64,000 bases of DNA. It comes from Nostoc sp. NIES-3756. GTDB taxonomy: Bacteria > Cyanobacteriota > Cyanobacteriia > Cyanobacteriales > Nostocaceae. Positions 8,508 to 16,623 of this stretch are shown here, piece after piece. The number at the start of each line of letters is the position of its first letter. Position 1 is the stretch's first letter. The translations under genes and the position numbers were made by a program. The notes below the pieces were generated by a model that was given only the letters and a program-made list of their open reading frames with translations, was not told where the DNA came from and did not search any database. The stretch covers positions 1,832,501-1,896,500 of the forward strand of contig NZ_AP017295.1 in NCBI RefSeq assembly GCF_001548375.1, in the 5' to 3' direction.

Positions 8508-9773
8508 ATGCACAAGCCAAAGCTGCGGATTGCGCTATTCACCGGATTGTACACTCCTTTTTTAACTGGAGTTTCCGTTGCGGTACATCAAAGGGTACGC
8601 TGGTTATTACAACAAGGGCATGAAGTTTTTCTCGTCCATCCCCAAATTAATGATAAGTTTCCTAAAAATGTAGGTCAGCGACCTATGGCGGGGTTAGACG
8701 AATTAACAACTTTTCCTAACTTTTCTCATTACGCATTTCCGACAGAACCACTGGTATTCTACAAATCTCTACCTCAACCTTTAAATCATCGCTATTGGAG
8801 CGATACTCAACTACTGACAGAGTTTCAACCAGACATCATCGTGGTTGAGGAAGCTGCACAAATACGCGGTACATACTCAGCTTTCTTACAAGGCTATGGT
8901 CGTCCTATAGGTGTAGAGTATGCTAAACGAACTCATACACCAATCATATCTGTATTCCACACAGATATTGTTGCCTATATTAAATATTACTTAGGGGATG
9001 TTTTCTACAACTTAATACGTCCAATTGTGCCTCATATAGTGAAGCAGTTTAGTGAAGAATATGACCTGAATGTATTTTCTTCACGAGAACAGCTAGAAAA
9101 GTATGAAAAACTGAAATGCCAACGTGGTGAATATTTACCTTATCAAGGAATTGATTGTGAGAAATTCCATCCACGCAATATTACTCACAACCCCATCCCT
9201 GAAGATAATAGACCAACCATCCTATTTGTAGGACGCATTACCGCAGAAAAGAACGTTACTCAACTCATAGATATTTACCCATTCATTGCCGCTAAAATTC
9301 CTGATGCCCATTTAGTAATTATCGGTAGTGGCCCCCTAGACGAAGAAATCCGCAAACGCGCACAAAAGTTTGTTTCTGGTATTACCATTTGGGGTGAATC
9401 TCATGGTACAGAACTTTTAGGCTGGTTTGCCCGTGCCGATGTATTTGTTAATCCCTCAGTAACAGAAAACTTCTGCACCACAACTAACGAAGCATTAGCT
9501 TCTGGTACTCCCGTAGTTGCAGCAAACGCCACATCAACATCAGAACAAGTAATTCCTGGTCACAACGGCTTTTTAGCAGAACCCAACAACCCAAAAGATT
9601 TTGCTGAAAAAATAGTAACAATTTTACAAAATCCTGCACTCAAAACAGCTATGGGTGAACAAGCCCGTGCTTTCATTCTCCAATATGATTGGTCAGCTTG
9701 TTCAGAAAAGTTTGAAAGCAAACTTTATGAGTTAGTTCAAGCATCAAAAAAACAAGCAGTAACGCCTGTTTAG
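8508..9773 (+). CDS. Family 4 glycosyltransferase
   Basis: This 421-residue protein is a GT-B fold enzyme. The N-terminal domain starts with RIALFTGLYTPFLTGVSVAV (residues 6-25), with the glycine-rich loop of GT4 enzymes, and the C-terminal domain carries RPTILFVGRITAEKNV (~240) and the E-x7-E motif in TENFCTTTNEAL (~320), which binds the nucleotide-sugar donor. It resembles the sulfoquinovosyl/mannosyltransferase branch. It begins 34 bp after the second GT2 gene on the same strand, so the three glycosyltransferases probably act in one pathway, with the GT4 enzyme extending a glycolipid primed by the membrane GT2 enzymes. The product is unknown. Confidence 0.87.
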   Translation: MHKPKLRIALFTGLYTPFLTGVSVAVHQRVRWLLQQGHEVFLVHPQINDKFPKNVGQRPMAGLDELTTFPNFSHYAFPTEPLVFYKSLPQPLNHRYWSDTQLLTEFQPDIIVVEEAAQIRGTYSAFLQGYGRPIGVEYAKRTHTPIISVFHTDIVAYIKYYLGDVFYNLIRPIVPHIVKQFSEEYDLNVFSSREQLEKYEKLKCQRGEYLPYQGIDCEKFHPRNITHNPIPEDNRPTILFVGRITAEKNVTQLIDIYPFIAAKIPDAHLVIIGSGPLDEEIRKRAQKFVSGITIWGESHGTELLGWFARADVFVNPSVTENFCTTTNEALASGTPVVAANATSTSEQVIPGHNGFLAEPNNPKDFAEKIVTILQNPALKTAMGEQARAFILQYDWSACSEKFESKLYELVQASKKQAVTPV

Positions 9774-9914
9774 TCATCAACGAAACTATAGATTTTTCCT
9801 AGTCTGCTGGAGTGAGAACTTATCAGCAGACTTGTTCTTTAGTTGCGCTTTTTATTTATTGATGCACAAAGGCTTAGGGAACGAAATTGTGTATGGATTG
9901 TTCAACATATTTCT

Positions 9915-9920
9915 TATAAT
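9915..9920 (+). promoter_or_regulatory. Candidate -10 box of the vapB-like gene
   Basis: TATAAT lies 28 bases before the chosen ATG. No good -35 hexamer is found at the usual distance, so the promoter call is tentative. Confidence 0.35.
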
Positions 9921-9948
9921 GAATGAGTATATATCAATATTAAAGTGC

Positions 9949-10149
9949 ATGACAATTAATCTCCAAATCGACGAAGTGTTAATTCAAGAAGCCCTAGCTT
10001 TGAGTAATAAACAAAGCGAAATTGACGTAGTTGAACAAGCTCTAAGTGAATATGTACAACGTCGTCAGCAGATGAAAATACTCGATTTATTCGGGACAAT
10101 CGAGTACGATGATGATGATAATTATAAACAGCAGCGACGCAAGCAATGA
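9949..10149 (+). CDS. VapB-like antitoxin, apparently without a toxin
   Basis: The 66-residue product starts MTINLQIDEVLIQEALALSN and continues with a helix (EIDVVEQALSEYVQRRQQ) and an acidic tail, the usual layout of VapB antitoxins of the DUF2191 type, which have a ribbon-helix-helix-like N-terminus. I use the ATG at 9949; the frame is open to 9832 but the upstream part has no family resemblance and a TATAAT box lies at 9915-9920. A toxin gene would normally overlap its end. An ATG does overlap the stop codon (10146), but that frame stops after eight codons (MKPVHFLD), which looks like the first residues of a PIN-domain toxin. The toxin seems to be lost. Confidence 0.7.
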   Translation: MTINLQIDEVLIQEALALSNKQSEIDVVEQALSEYVQRRQQMKILDLFGTIEYDDDDNYKQQRRKQ

Positions 10150-10172
10150 AACCTGTACATTTCTTAGATTAA
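10146..10172 (+). pseudogene. Possible vapC remnant (eight codons)
   Basis: An ATG overlapping the stop of the VapB-like gene starts an eight-codon frame, MKPVHFLD, ended by TAA. PIN-domain toxins commonly begin with a short strand followed by LD-T-N, so this fits a VapC cut directly after its first catalytic Asp region. The following ~60 bp show no further similarity in any frame. The match is short and could be chance. Confidence 0.35.
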
Positions 10173-10232
10173 TGTAAAAACTATTGGCAGATGTCACTTA
10201 TCAATTTGCAATACCTATAGTTAATAGATTTA

Positions 10233-11774
10233 TTATTTCATTCTTTCTAATAAATGTTCACCCACCCGTAAAGCATTAGCAACAATAGTTAATGATGGGT
10301 TTAATGCAGTGCTAGAAGGAAAGAAACTACCATCAACCACATAAAGATTATCTACGTCATGGGTACGACAATTAATATCTAGTACAGAATTTTGTGGATC
10401 TTCACCAAATCGGCAAGTACCACATTGATGCCCGACTTCTCTAATAGTCATTTTTTGGGGTATATGTGCAGCAACTTCTTTATTACCATGCCGAGATTCA
10501 ATTGATTTGAGAACTTCAATCCAACGGTAAGTTAAGCGATTAAATGCCGACTCATTATTATCTGTATAGTCAATAAAAAGCTTTTCACCCTTTACTCGTA
10601 CCCGATTATTAGTGTTGGGTAAATCTTCTGTAATTACCAACCAGGCAACAGAATGATTTGCTATTGTTTCAGCTACAATGTTAGGCATCATTGGCGGCCC
10701 ATAGGCAATGATTTTATCTTTATTCACATTACCTAACATTTGTAAACTTCCCATTGGGTAGGGAAAATCTGACTCTCCCCAATAAAAATCTGTAACTGCC
10801 AAAGTTTTAGGAAATACTGTCGGATTAAATTGTGTACTCAATGTCATGACTACACCAAATTTATGCGCCATGTAATTGCGTCCGACAAGATTAGAACTAT
10901 TAGCTAAACCATTCGGGTGTTCGTCGTTGGCAGATTTGAGTAATAATGCTGCTGAGTTAATTGCACCACAAGCAACAACTACAATATCACCAGAAAATAT
11001 ATGTTTTTGACCTGCTATTTCTGTTTCTACACCCTTAACTTCTCTACCAGAAGCACTTGTATGTAAACGGGTAACTTTTGCTTCCGTTAATAATCTGATA
11101 TTGGTATATGTTATTGCCGGACGCATACCATTAGTATCAGCATCAGCTTTTGCATTAATTAAACAGGGAAAACCATCACAAGTATTACAACGAATACAGT
11201 GACTTAAATAACGATTAGCTTCATTAAGTTTAATTGATAGAGGTAAATAAAATGGGTGTAAATCTCTATCTTTTAAAGCATCACAAATTCCTTGAATATA
11301 AGGTTCATGGCTAACGGCTGGAAAAGGATATTCTTCTGTAGTTGGTGGTTCAGTGGGGTCTAAACCTCTTTTGCCATGTACTTCATAAAGCTTTTCTGCT
11401 TGGTTATAATAAGGAGCAAAATCTTGATATTTTAATGGCCATTCAGGAGAAATTCCATCTTCATGGATAACTTCTTCAAAATCTCGTTCCCTGAACCTAA
11501 ACAAAGCACCACCATAAAATTTTGTGTTACCACCAACGTAATAATGATTATTTGGATGTAATGCTTTACCCTTTTTGTCGTACCAAACTTCAGAAGTGCG
11601 GTACACTTCTTTTCTCATCACTTCTTTTGAGTCCCAGTTACTTTTAGTTCTAGGTAAAAAATTACCTCTTTCTAAAACTAAAATCTTCTTACCACTGGCT
11701 GCTAATTTGTATGCTAAAGTGCCACCACCAGCGCCTGTGCCGATGATGATCACATCATAATGATGACTGGTCAT
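10233..11774 (-). CDS. GMC-family FAD-dependent oxidoreductase
   Basis: This 513-residue flavoenzyme has an N-terminal FAD-binding site DVIIIGTGAGGG (residues 7-18) and the typical ERGNF acidic end of the first fold, the GMC signature region (NHYYVGGNTKFYGGA, ~76-90), and a C-terminal GMC domain with GHQCGTCRFGEDP and the end motif NLYVVDGSFFPSSTALNP near 460-495. Members oxidise alcohols such as choline, sugars or sterols. An unusual feature is four closely spaced Cys (193, 196, 199 and 204) in HCIRCNTCDGFPC, which could bind a metal or FeS centre. The next gene upstream on the same strand is a short-chain dehydrogenase, so the two may act in one oxidation pathway. The substrate is unknown. 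Confidence 0.87.
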   Translation of the reverse strand: MTSHHYDVIIIGTGAGGGTLAYKLAASGKKILVLERGNFLPRTKSNWDSKEVMRKEVYRTSEVWYDKKGKALHPNNHYYVGGNTKFYGGALFRFRERDFEEVIHEDGISPEWPLKYQDFAPYYNQAEKLYEVHGKRGLDPTEPPTTEEYPFPAVSHEPYIQGICDALKDRDLHPFYLPLSIKLNEANRYLSHCIRCNTCDGFPCLINAKADADTNGMRPAITYTNIRLLTEAKVTRLHTSASGREVKGVETEIAGQKHIFSGDIVVVACGAINSAALLLKSANDEHPNGLANSSNLVGRNYMAHKFGVVMTLSTQFNPTVFPKTLAVTDFYWGESDFPYPMGSLQMLGNVNKDKIIAYGPPMMPNIVAETIANHSVAWLVITEDLPNTNNRVRVKGEKLFIDYTDNNESAFNRLTYRWIEVLKSIESRHGNKEVAAHIPQKMTIREVGHQCGTCRFGEDPQNSVLDINCRTHDVDNLYVVDGSFFPSSTALNPSLTIVANALRVGEHLLERMK

Positions 11775-11850
11775 TTTCTTATGTTTCTTTGATCTATTTT
11801 TTTATTTTGAGAGAAACGTAATTAATCACATTTCTCACAATTATTTTTAT

Positions 11851-12672
11851 TTACCCACGCATTTGATTCTCAGCGCATGTTTTATTTAATCTATTTACGC
11901 CTATCCACCGGAAAATTTTATCTCCAAACTCGGGGAAAAGCTGAATGTTAGAAAATAATAATCTAGTTAATGGCCCATCTAACATTACTTCTGGTTGATT
12001 TTGCTTAATTGCTTTGATGACTGCGGCTGCAACTTCTGTTGGTTGAGAAACACGCGCTAGTTTAGGTGCTGGTTGTCCAAAAGCAAGAAACATTCCGGCT
12101 GCGGTATACCCTGGACAGACTACTGACACACCAATTTTAGTTTCGGCTAACTCTTGACGGACTGCATCAGTCCACATAATTAAGCCTGCTTTACTTGCAG
12201 AATATATACTGTTATAAGGCGCTCCTTTCTTACCAGAACCGGAAGCAATATTCACGATATATCCGCTATTACGAGCTATCATGCTTGGTAGTATCAAGCG
12301 GGTTAATTCCATGCCTGATATTAGATTTGTTGTCAATATAGATTGAATATCTTCTAAAGTATAATTTTCAAAAGGACGGTATTTTTCAATAGCAGCGTTG
12401 TTAATTACCACATCAATATGCCCAGCCAATTGATTAACTTGATTGACTAAAATTGGTAAGTCTTCAACTTTGCTAATATCAAAAGTAATACTAATACATC
12501 TACCACCTAAAGTATTTATTTCATTGCATATTTGTTGGAGTTTATCTTCTGAACGAGAAACAGCAACTACTGTAGCGTGTTCTTTTACTAATGCACGAGT
12601 GATAAACGTACCAATACCACCAGATGCTCCAGTTAAAAGAACTGTTTTACCTGCTATTGATTTCATAATCAA
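11851..12672 (-). CDS. Short-chain dehydrogenase/reductase
   Basis: This 273-residue classical SDR has the cofactor motif TGASGGIG (residues 14-21), the NNAA motif (91-94), the catalytic Ser near 144 and the Tyr157-x3-Lys161 pair (YSASK). The protein probably uses NADP(H), as an Arg-containing SRSEDK stretch follows the second strand. It precedes the GMC oxidoreductase gene by 76 bp on the same strand, suggesting co-transcription. Two ATGs lie three codons apart at the start; the first is used here. The substrate is not known; relatives act on lipids, ketones and polyols. Confidence 0.88.
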   Translation of the reverse strand: MIMKSIAGKTVLLTGASGGIGTFITRALVKEHATVVAVSRSEDKLQQICNEINTLGGRCISITFDISKVEDLPILVNQVNQLAGHIDVVINNAAIEKYRPFENYTLEDIQSILTTNLISGMELTRLILPSMIARNSGYIVNIASGSGKKGAPYNSIYSASKAGLIMWTDAVRQELAETKIGVSVVCPGYTAAGMFLAFGQPAPKLARVSQPTEVAAAVIKAIKQNQPEVMLDGPLTRLLFSNIQLFPEFGDKIFRWIGVNRLNKTCAENQMRG

Positions 12673-13007
12673 GTATGTAAAGGGATATGGTTGTTCAGAT
12701 ATTTAACCAACTTTAGTAAATATGCACCTATGAACTGGATACAAAGTTAGCAAATGTAAGTGCAAATTTAGCTAACAGTATCTATCATGAATTAATAACT
12801 ATTACTTTCTTTTTAAGAAGATAACTTTAAATTTAACATTTTCTTGCAGTAATTACTAAATAATTTTATAATTTATTTATACTATTTACAAATCAAGAAA
12901 TATTTAATTTTCAGTAGTATATATAGCAGTAAAGATAAAAAATAAAGGATTGAAGATATTGATAATATATAGTTTCAATCCTTATTAATAAATTTTGTGT
13001 TTAGGTA
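12673..13007. other. AT-rich intergenic region with a terminator
   Basis: This 335-bp, very AT-rich stretch holds the promoter region of the short-chain dehydrogenase gene on one side and, on the other, the terminator of the TPR gene (12945-12983). No credible ORF or other structure was seen. Confidence 0.5.
12936..12983 (-). terminator. Rho-independent terminator of the TPR gene
   Basis: Read on the minus strand, AAGGATTGAA (12983-12974) pairs with TTCAATCCTT (12954-12945) in a perfect 10-bp stem with a 19-nt loop, followed by TATTTTTTATC. It lies 25 bases after the stop of the TPR gene. Confidence 0.7.
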
Positions 13008-14246
13008 TTAGGGATTTAGTTTAGAAATGCTTTCAATCTGCTGATTAAAGTAAGCTTCCTCATGTTTTAATTGTTTGGCTATTTCTAAACCATTTTGAAA
13101 AGCTGTTAGTGCTTGTGGATACTCTTTGCGTTCTAAATATAATTGTCCAACTTGGTCGTAAGCCTGCATCATGCCATAATAGTTAGAAGCGAGTTCTTGC
13201 ATTTCTATTAAAATTTCGCTAGTTTGTAAGGCTTCATCTATTTGTCCTTGAGAACGGTATAAGGAAATTATTTTTTGTAGCGCGTCAGCCGCGCGGGTAT
13301 ATTGTTGCAATTGCCAAGCGGTGGTGTAAGCTTCTTGATAGTTGTTAAATGCTTCTTGTAGTAAAGCAGGGTTTTCTTTGGCTAAGGTTTCATAATTGTT
13401 AGCGATCGCCATTTGCAAACTTGGCAATTGAATGAGATTATTATCTTGAGTGTAAATAGTTTTTAGCTTAGTCAGCACATCAATTGACTTGGCTGCTTGT
13501 TTAGACTGTTCGTAAATATAAGCTAACTTTTGCAAGTATATTAACTCATCCTGCCGCTCACCCCTAGTAGTAGCCAACTTTAACAGTTCCTCGTAGGTGC
13601 TAGCAGCTTGGGGATAATCAAACCAACCCAGGTGTAATTCTCCCAGTGTTTTTAAGGTGTCTATTTCTCCAACTGAATTTTTTTGCTGTCGGAATGTGGT
13701 TAAAACCTGATTGTAAACCTCAATCGCAGGTTTTAGCGATCGCACTTTTTGATAAGCATCACCTAATCCTTGCCACAATTCTAAATCAATATTGTTTTGG
13801 GCATTTTTGTTTTGAGGTTGGGCTTGCTTTTGAATTGCTTGTAATCTTTGAGTAATGTAGAATATCTCCTGACGATCGCTTTGATTCCAAGCAATATCAC
13901 CCACCCGTGCTAGTGCTTTCACCTCAGCCACAGCACCCAAATACCGCCGCAGACGTAATTCGCGGTTCCAAATCTCAAACGCTGCTACACTATCCCCAGC
14001 TTGCAATTTTTCTGAGGCTTGTTGATTTAACCCATCCAGCGCCGATTCTAACTTTAGCTGTTCTATTGGTGTTAAGGGCTGTTTACCGCGTAAAGGTGGT
14101 AAAAGTGGATCAGGTGTAGTAATTTCCAACGGACTAGGGGGGAAGCTATCCGCTTGTAGAGGATCGTTACTTCTGGCTAGGGTGAAAGAACTGGTAAGTT
14201 GCCAGAAAATAGCAGTTGTAATGATGACACTTAAGCGGCGTACCAT
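13008..14246 (-). CDS. Exported TPR-repeat protein
   Basis: This 412-residue protein starts with a signal peptide (RRLSVIITTAIFWQLTSSFTLA, cleavage near residue 24) followed by a Pro-rich linker with the sequence PDPLLPPLRGKQPLTPIEQ. From about residue 75 to the end it is made of tetratricopeptide repeats, for instance YYGMMQAYDQVGQLYLERKE followed by YPQALTAFQNGLEIAKQLKH. TPR arrays are protein-interaction scaffolds, so it probably works in the periplasm or at the thylakoid lumen side as an assembly or scaffold factor. It has its own terminator and no operon partner. The partner proteins are not evident. Confidence 0.8.
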   Translation of the reverse strand: MVRRLSVIITTAIFWQLTSSFTLARSNDPLQADSFPPSPLEITTPDPLLPPLRGKQPLTPIEQLKLESALDGLNQQASEKLQAGDSVAAFEIWNRELRLRRYLGAVAEVKALARVGDIAWNQSDRQEIFYITQRLQAIQKQAQPQNKNAQNNIDLELWQGLGDAYQKVRSLKPAIEVYNQVLTTFRQQKNSVGEIDTLKTLGELHLGWFDYPQAASTYEELLKLATTRGERQDELIYLQKLAYIYEQSKQAAKSIDVLTKLKTIYTQDNNLIQLPSLQMAIANNYETLAKENPALLQEAFNNYQEAYTTAWQLQQYTRAADALQKIISLYRSQGQIDEALQTSEILIEMQELASNYYGMMQAYDQVGQLYLERKEYPQALTAFQNGLEIAKQLKHEEAYFNQQIESISKLNP

Positions 14247-14457
14247 AGGGATTTTACAAATTTGTAGATATTAAAGTCAGTTATTAGTTATTCAGGTTTG
14301 TTGACGGTTAACAGTTGAGCGTTCACTATCATCTTCTATGTTTAATAACTGTAACGGCAATTTTCCTTGACGTATTAATCCTCAACAAATATCCCCAACT
14401 CTCAGTCACCGTTAAGCTTTAAAATACTTTCAGATATTTTTTGATAAATCTGATGTA

Positions 14458-15057
14458 ATGACTCATTCTACAGACATAACAACTTTAGCACGCTGGATGG
14501 CAGCCGATTTTAGTAATCAAGCCCAAGCTTTTGAAAATCCGCCTTTTTATGCCCATATTCGGGTGTGTATGCGTCCCTTACCTTGGGAAGTTTTATCTGG
14601 AGTAGGTTTTTTTGTAGAACAGGCTTACGATTATAGCCTAAATGAACCTTATCGTTTGCGCGTACTCAAGTTGATGACTGTAGGCGATCGCATCCACATA
14701 GAAAATTATACAGTTAAGCAAGAAGAAAACTTTTACAGTGCATCTCGTAACCTGAATCTCCTCAACACCCTAACTAGCGAGTCATTAGAGAAATTACCAG
14801 GCTGTAACATGATTGTCGAGTGGACTGGTAACAGCTTTAAAGGAAAAGTAGAACCAGGTAAAGGTTGTATCGTCTTCCGCAAAGGACAAAAGACGTATTT
14901 AGATAGCGAATTTGAGATTAACGAAGAAAAGTTTATCAGTCTTGATAGAGGAAGAGACTTAGAAACTGATGAACACATCTGGGGTTCTGTGGCTGGCCCG
15001 TTTTATTTTGTGCGTTGGCAGAGTTTCGCTGATGAAGTGAAAATTAGTAATGAGTGA
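14458..15057 (+). CDS. cpcT: CpcT/CpeT-family phycobiliprotein lyase
   Basis: This 199-residue protein matches CpcT/CpeT chromophore lyases over its full length: LARWMAADFSNQAQA near the start, the FYAHIRVCMRPLPWEVLSG block (~30-50), VEQAYDY followed by PYRLRV (~53-67), GCNMIVEW (~118) and the C-terminal HIWGSVAGPFYF (~177-189). CpcT attaches phycocyanobilin to the second (Cys-153/155) site of phycocyanin beta subunits. Heterocystous strains usually have two such genes; this copy stands alone, away from the cpc operon, so which phycobiliprotein it serves cannot be said from here. The gene lies between divergent and convergent neighbours and is probably transcribed on its own. Confidence 0.85.
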   Translation: MTHSTDITTLARWMAADFSNQAQAFENPPFYAHIRVCMRPLPWEVLSGVGFFVEQAYDYSLNEPYRLRVLKLMTVGDRIHIENYTVKQEENFYSASRNLNLLNTLTSESLEKLPGCNMIVEWTGNSFKGKVEPGKGCIVFRKGQKTYLDSEFEINEEKFISLDRGRDLETDEHIWGSVAGPFYFVRWQSFADEVKISNE

Positions 15058-15178
15058 TAAGCCTTCTTAATCATACTCAGCGTTCCTCTGTCTTGAAAAG
15101 TTTCCTACAGGGGAAACCCTCCTCCAGAACTTTTCTCTGCGCGTACTCCGCGTCTTTTGGCATTAAAAAAATAACAAC

Positions 15179-15994
15179 CTAGTATAATACTGTGGCTACC
15201 GACTCTATAGGTAAAGGATAGGCAACACGCTCGATTTTAGTCTCCCATGTACCATCAGAGTATAGTTTTAACAGACGAAACCCAGGCAATTCATCACTCA
15301 CAACATAGTTGGGACTTCCTGGCTGAAACTGATAACAAGTTGAGGGAGTACCCAGGTAATGAACATTATGGCTTTGATGTTGAAATTCCTGGTGAATGTG
15401 TCCAAACAAAACTAACTTGACTTGAGGATAACGATTAACAATAGCAAAAAACTCTGGAGAATTTTGCAGACAACTATCATCCAACCATGTAGAATTTACT
15501 GATACTGGTGCATGATGCAGTGCGATTAAAGTCGGGTTGTTAGCTGATGTTTGTAACTCAGAGTCTAGCCAGTCTAAGGTATTAGCCGATAGATAACCAT
15601 GCACACACTCAGGAACGCAAGAATTGAGCAGAATGAAATGCCAATTTCCACGTTGAAAAGATTTACGCCGGGAAACCATGCCTAAATTTAATATTGTATC
15701 CATAGCGATCGCGCTATCATGATTTCCTGGTAGCCAGTAAGTTGCTATTTGTAGTGAGTTTAAATAGTGTTGTAGATTTTCATAAGATTCGGGTGTAGCA
15801 TCTCCAGATAAATCTCCCGTCATCAACAGCAAATCTAGTTCCGGTTTTAGTTCTTCTAATCGCTTCATCACAGCTAAGAAAGACTCTGTAGTTAGTATTC
15901 CTTCTAGCCTTTGATTTTCTGAAGCTAACAAATGCGTGTCTGTAACCTGAGCAATTGAGATGAGAGACTTTTCATTCATTGTTTGGTTTAGCAA
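15179..15994 (-). CDS. CpdA-type metallophosphoesterase (cyclic-nucleotide phosphodiesterase family)
   Basis: This 271-residue cytosolic enzyme carries the full set of calcineurin-like metal ligands: DTH (residues 19-21), TGDLSGD (~60), LPGNHDS (~93), a His in ALHHAP (~155) and FGHIHQE (~195). That combination and the length fit the CpdA group (3',5'-cAMP phosphodiesterases) although members also act on other phosphodiesters. The likely true start may be the second ATG (MNEKSLISIAQ), five codons in. cAMP signalling is well developed in filamentous cyanobacteria, so a cAMP role is plausible. No operon partner is present. Confidence 0.82.
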   Translation of the reverse strand: MLNQTMNEKSLISIAQVTDTHLLASENQRLEGILTTESFLAVMKRLEELKPELDLLLMTGDLSGDATPESYENLQHYLNSLQIATYWLPGNHDSAIAMDTILNLGMVSRRKSFQRGNWHFILLNSCVPECVHGYLSANTLDWLDSELQTSANNPTLIALHHAPVSVNSTWLDDSCLQNSPEFFAIVNRYPQVKLVLFGHIHQEFQHQSHNVHYLGTPSTCYQFQPGSPNYVVSDELPGFRLLKLYSDGTWETKIERVAYPLPIESVATVLY

Positions 15995-16417
15995 CTTGTG
16001 CGTATTAATATCTAATTCTCCTCAATAGCATGGATTAAGTATTAAATTTATGTTTTAACTCATCAGTGAGATAATAGACCACCACATGAAAGTTATATAA
16101 ATGTTGGCTTGCTACTATATCTAAGTAAATAAATGTATAGTAGTTTTTGTTTTGATTTATACTTCTATACTCTATTTGATATTCGCATCTATCTTAAGAA
16201 GGAAATTATAATATTTTTGTATCTTATGTGACCCATAAACATAAATTCAGATGTTAATCTTGAGTGATATTAGTAGATAACTTACAGACTTTTCATCTGG
16301 ATAAGGTGCATCATTCTAGCCTGTCATCTGTAAACCAGCACAAAAATCACAAAATTTTTGCAGTTTGGGGATGCAATATTGCAGATAAATAGGTTATAAT
16401 AGTAGACTGTAGAGCAT
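15995..16417. other. AT-rich intergenic region upstream of tRNA-Cys
   Basis: This 423-bp stretch is AT-rich and holds the promoter of the phosphodiesterase gene and, at its end, that of tRNA-Cys. No ORF, long repeat or other structure was seen. Confidence 0.5.
16395..16400 (+). promoter_or_regulatory. -10 box of tRNA-Cys promoter
   Basis: TATAAT lies 17 bases before the mature tRNA 5' end. The hexamer at the -35 position (16372-16377, TGCAAT, 17-bp spacer) is weak. Confidence 0.5.
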
Positions 16418-16489
<72 letters not shown>

Positions 16490-16510
16490 TTATAGAATAT
16501 AAGTATTGCA

Positions 16511-16530
16511 GGGCTTTTAAGCCCTTTTTT
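16511..16530 (+). terminator. Terminator of tRNA-Cys
   Basis: GGGCT (16511-16515) pairs with AGCCC (16520-16524) around a 4-nt loop, followed directly by six T. It lies 21 bases after the tRNA. Confidence 0.8.
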
Positions 16531-16623
16531 AATAGTATTAGGGCTTATTTACACAGTCTGCATCTTCTTGGTTTCTCATCTCAACCTCATTTAATCCATA
16601 TGAGGTATAGCTAATAATTAGTT

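Noticed and set aside
9832..9948. Upstream start of the VapB-like gene
   Set aside because: The extra 39 residues do not fit the family and a TATAAT box lies within.
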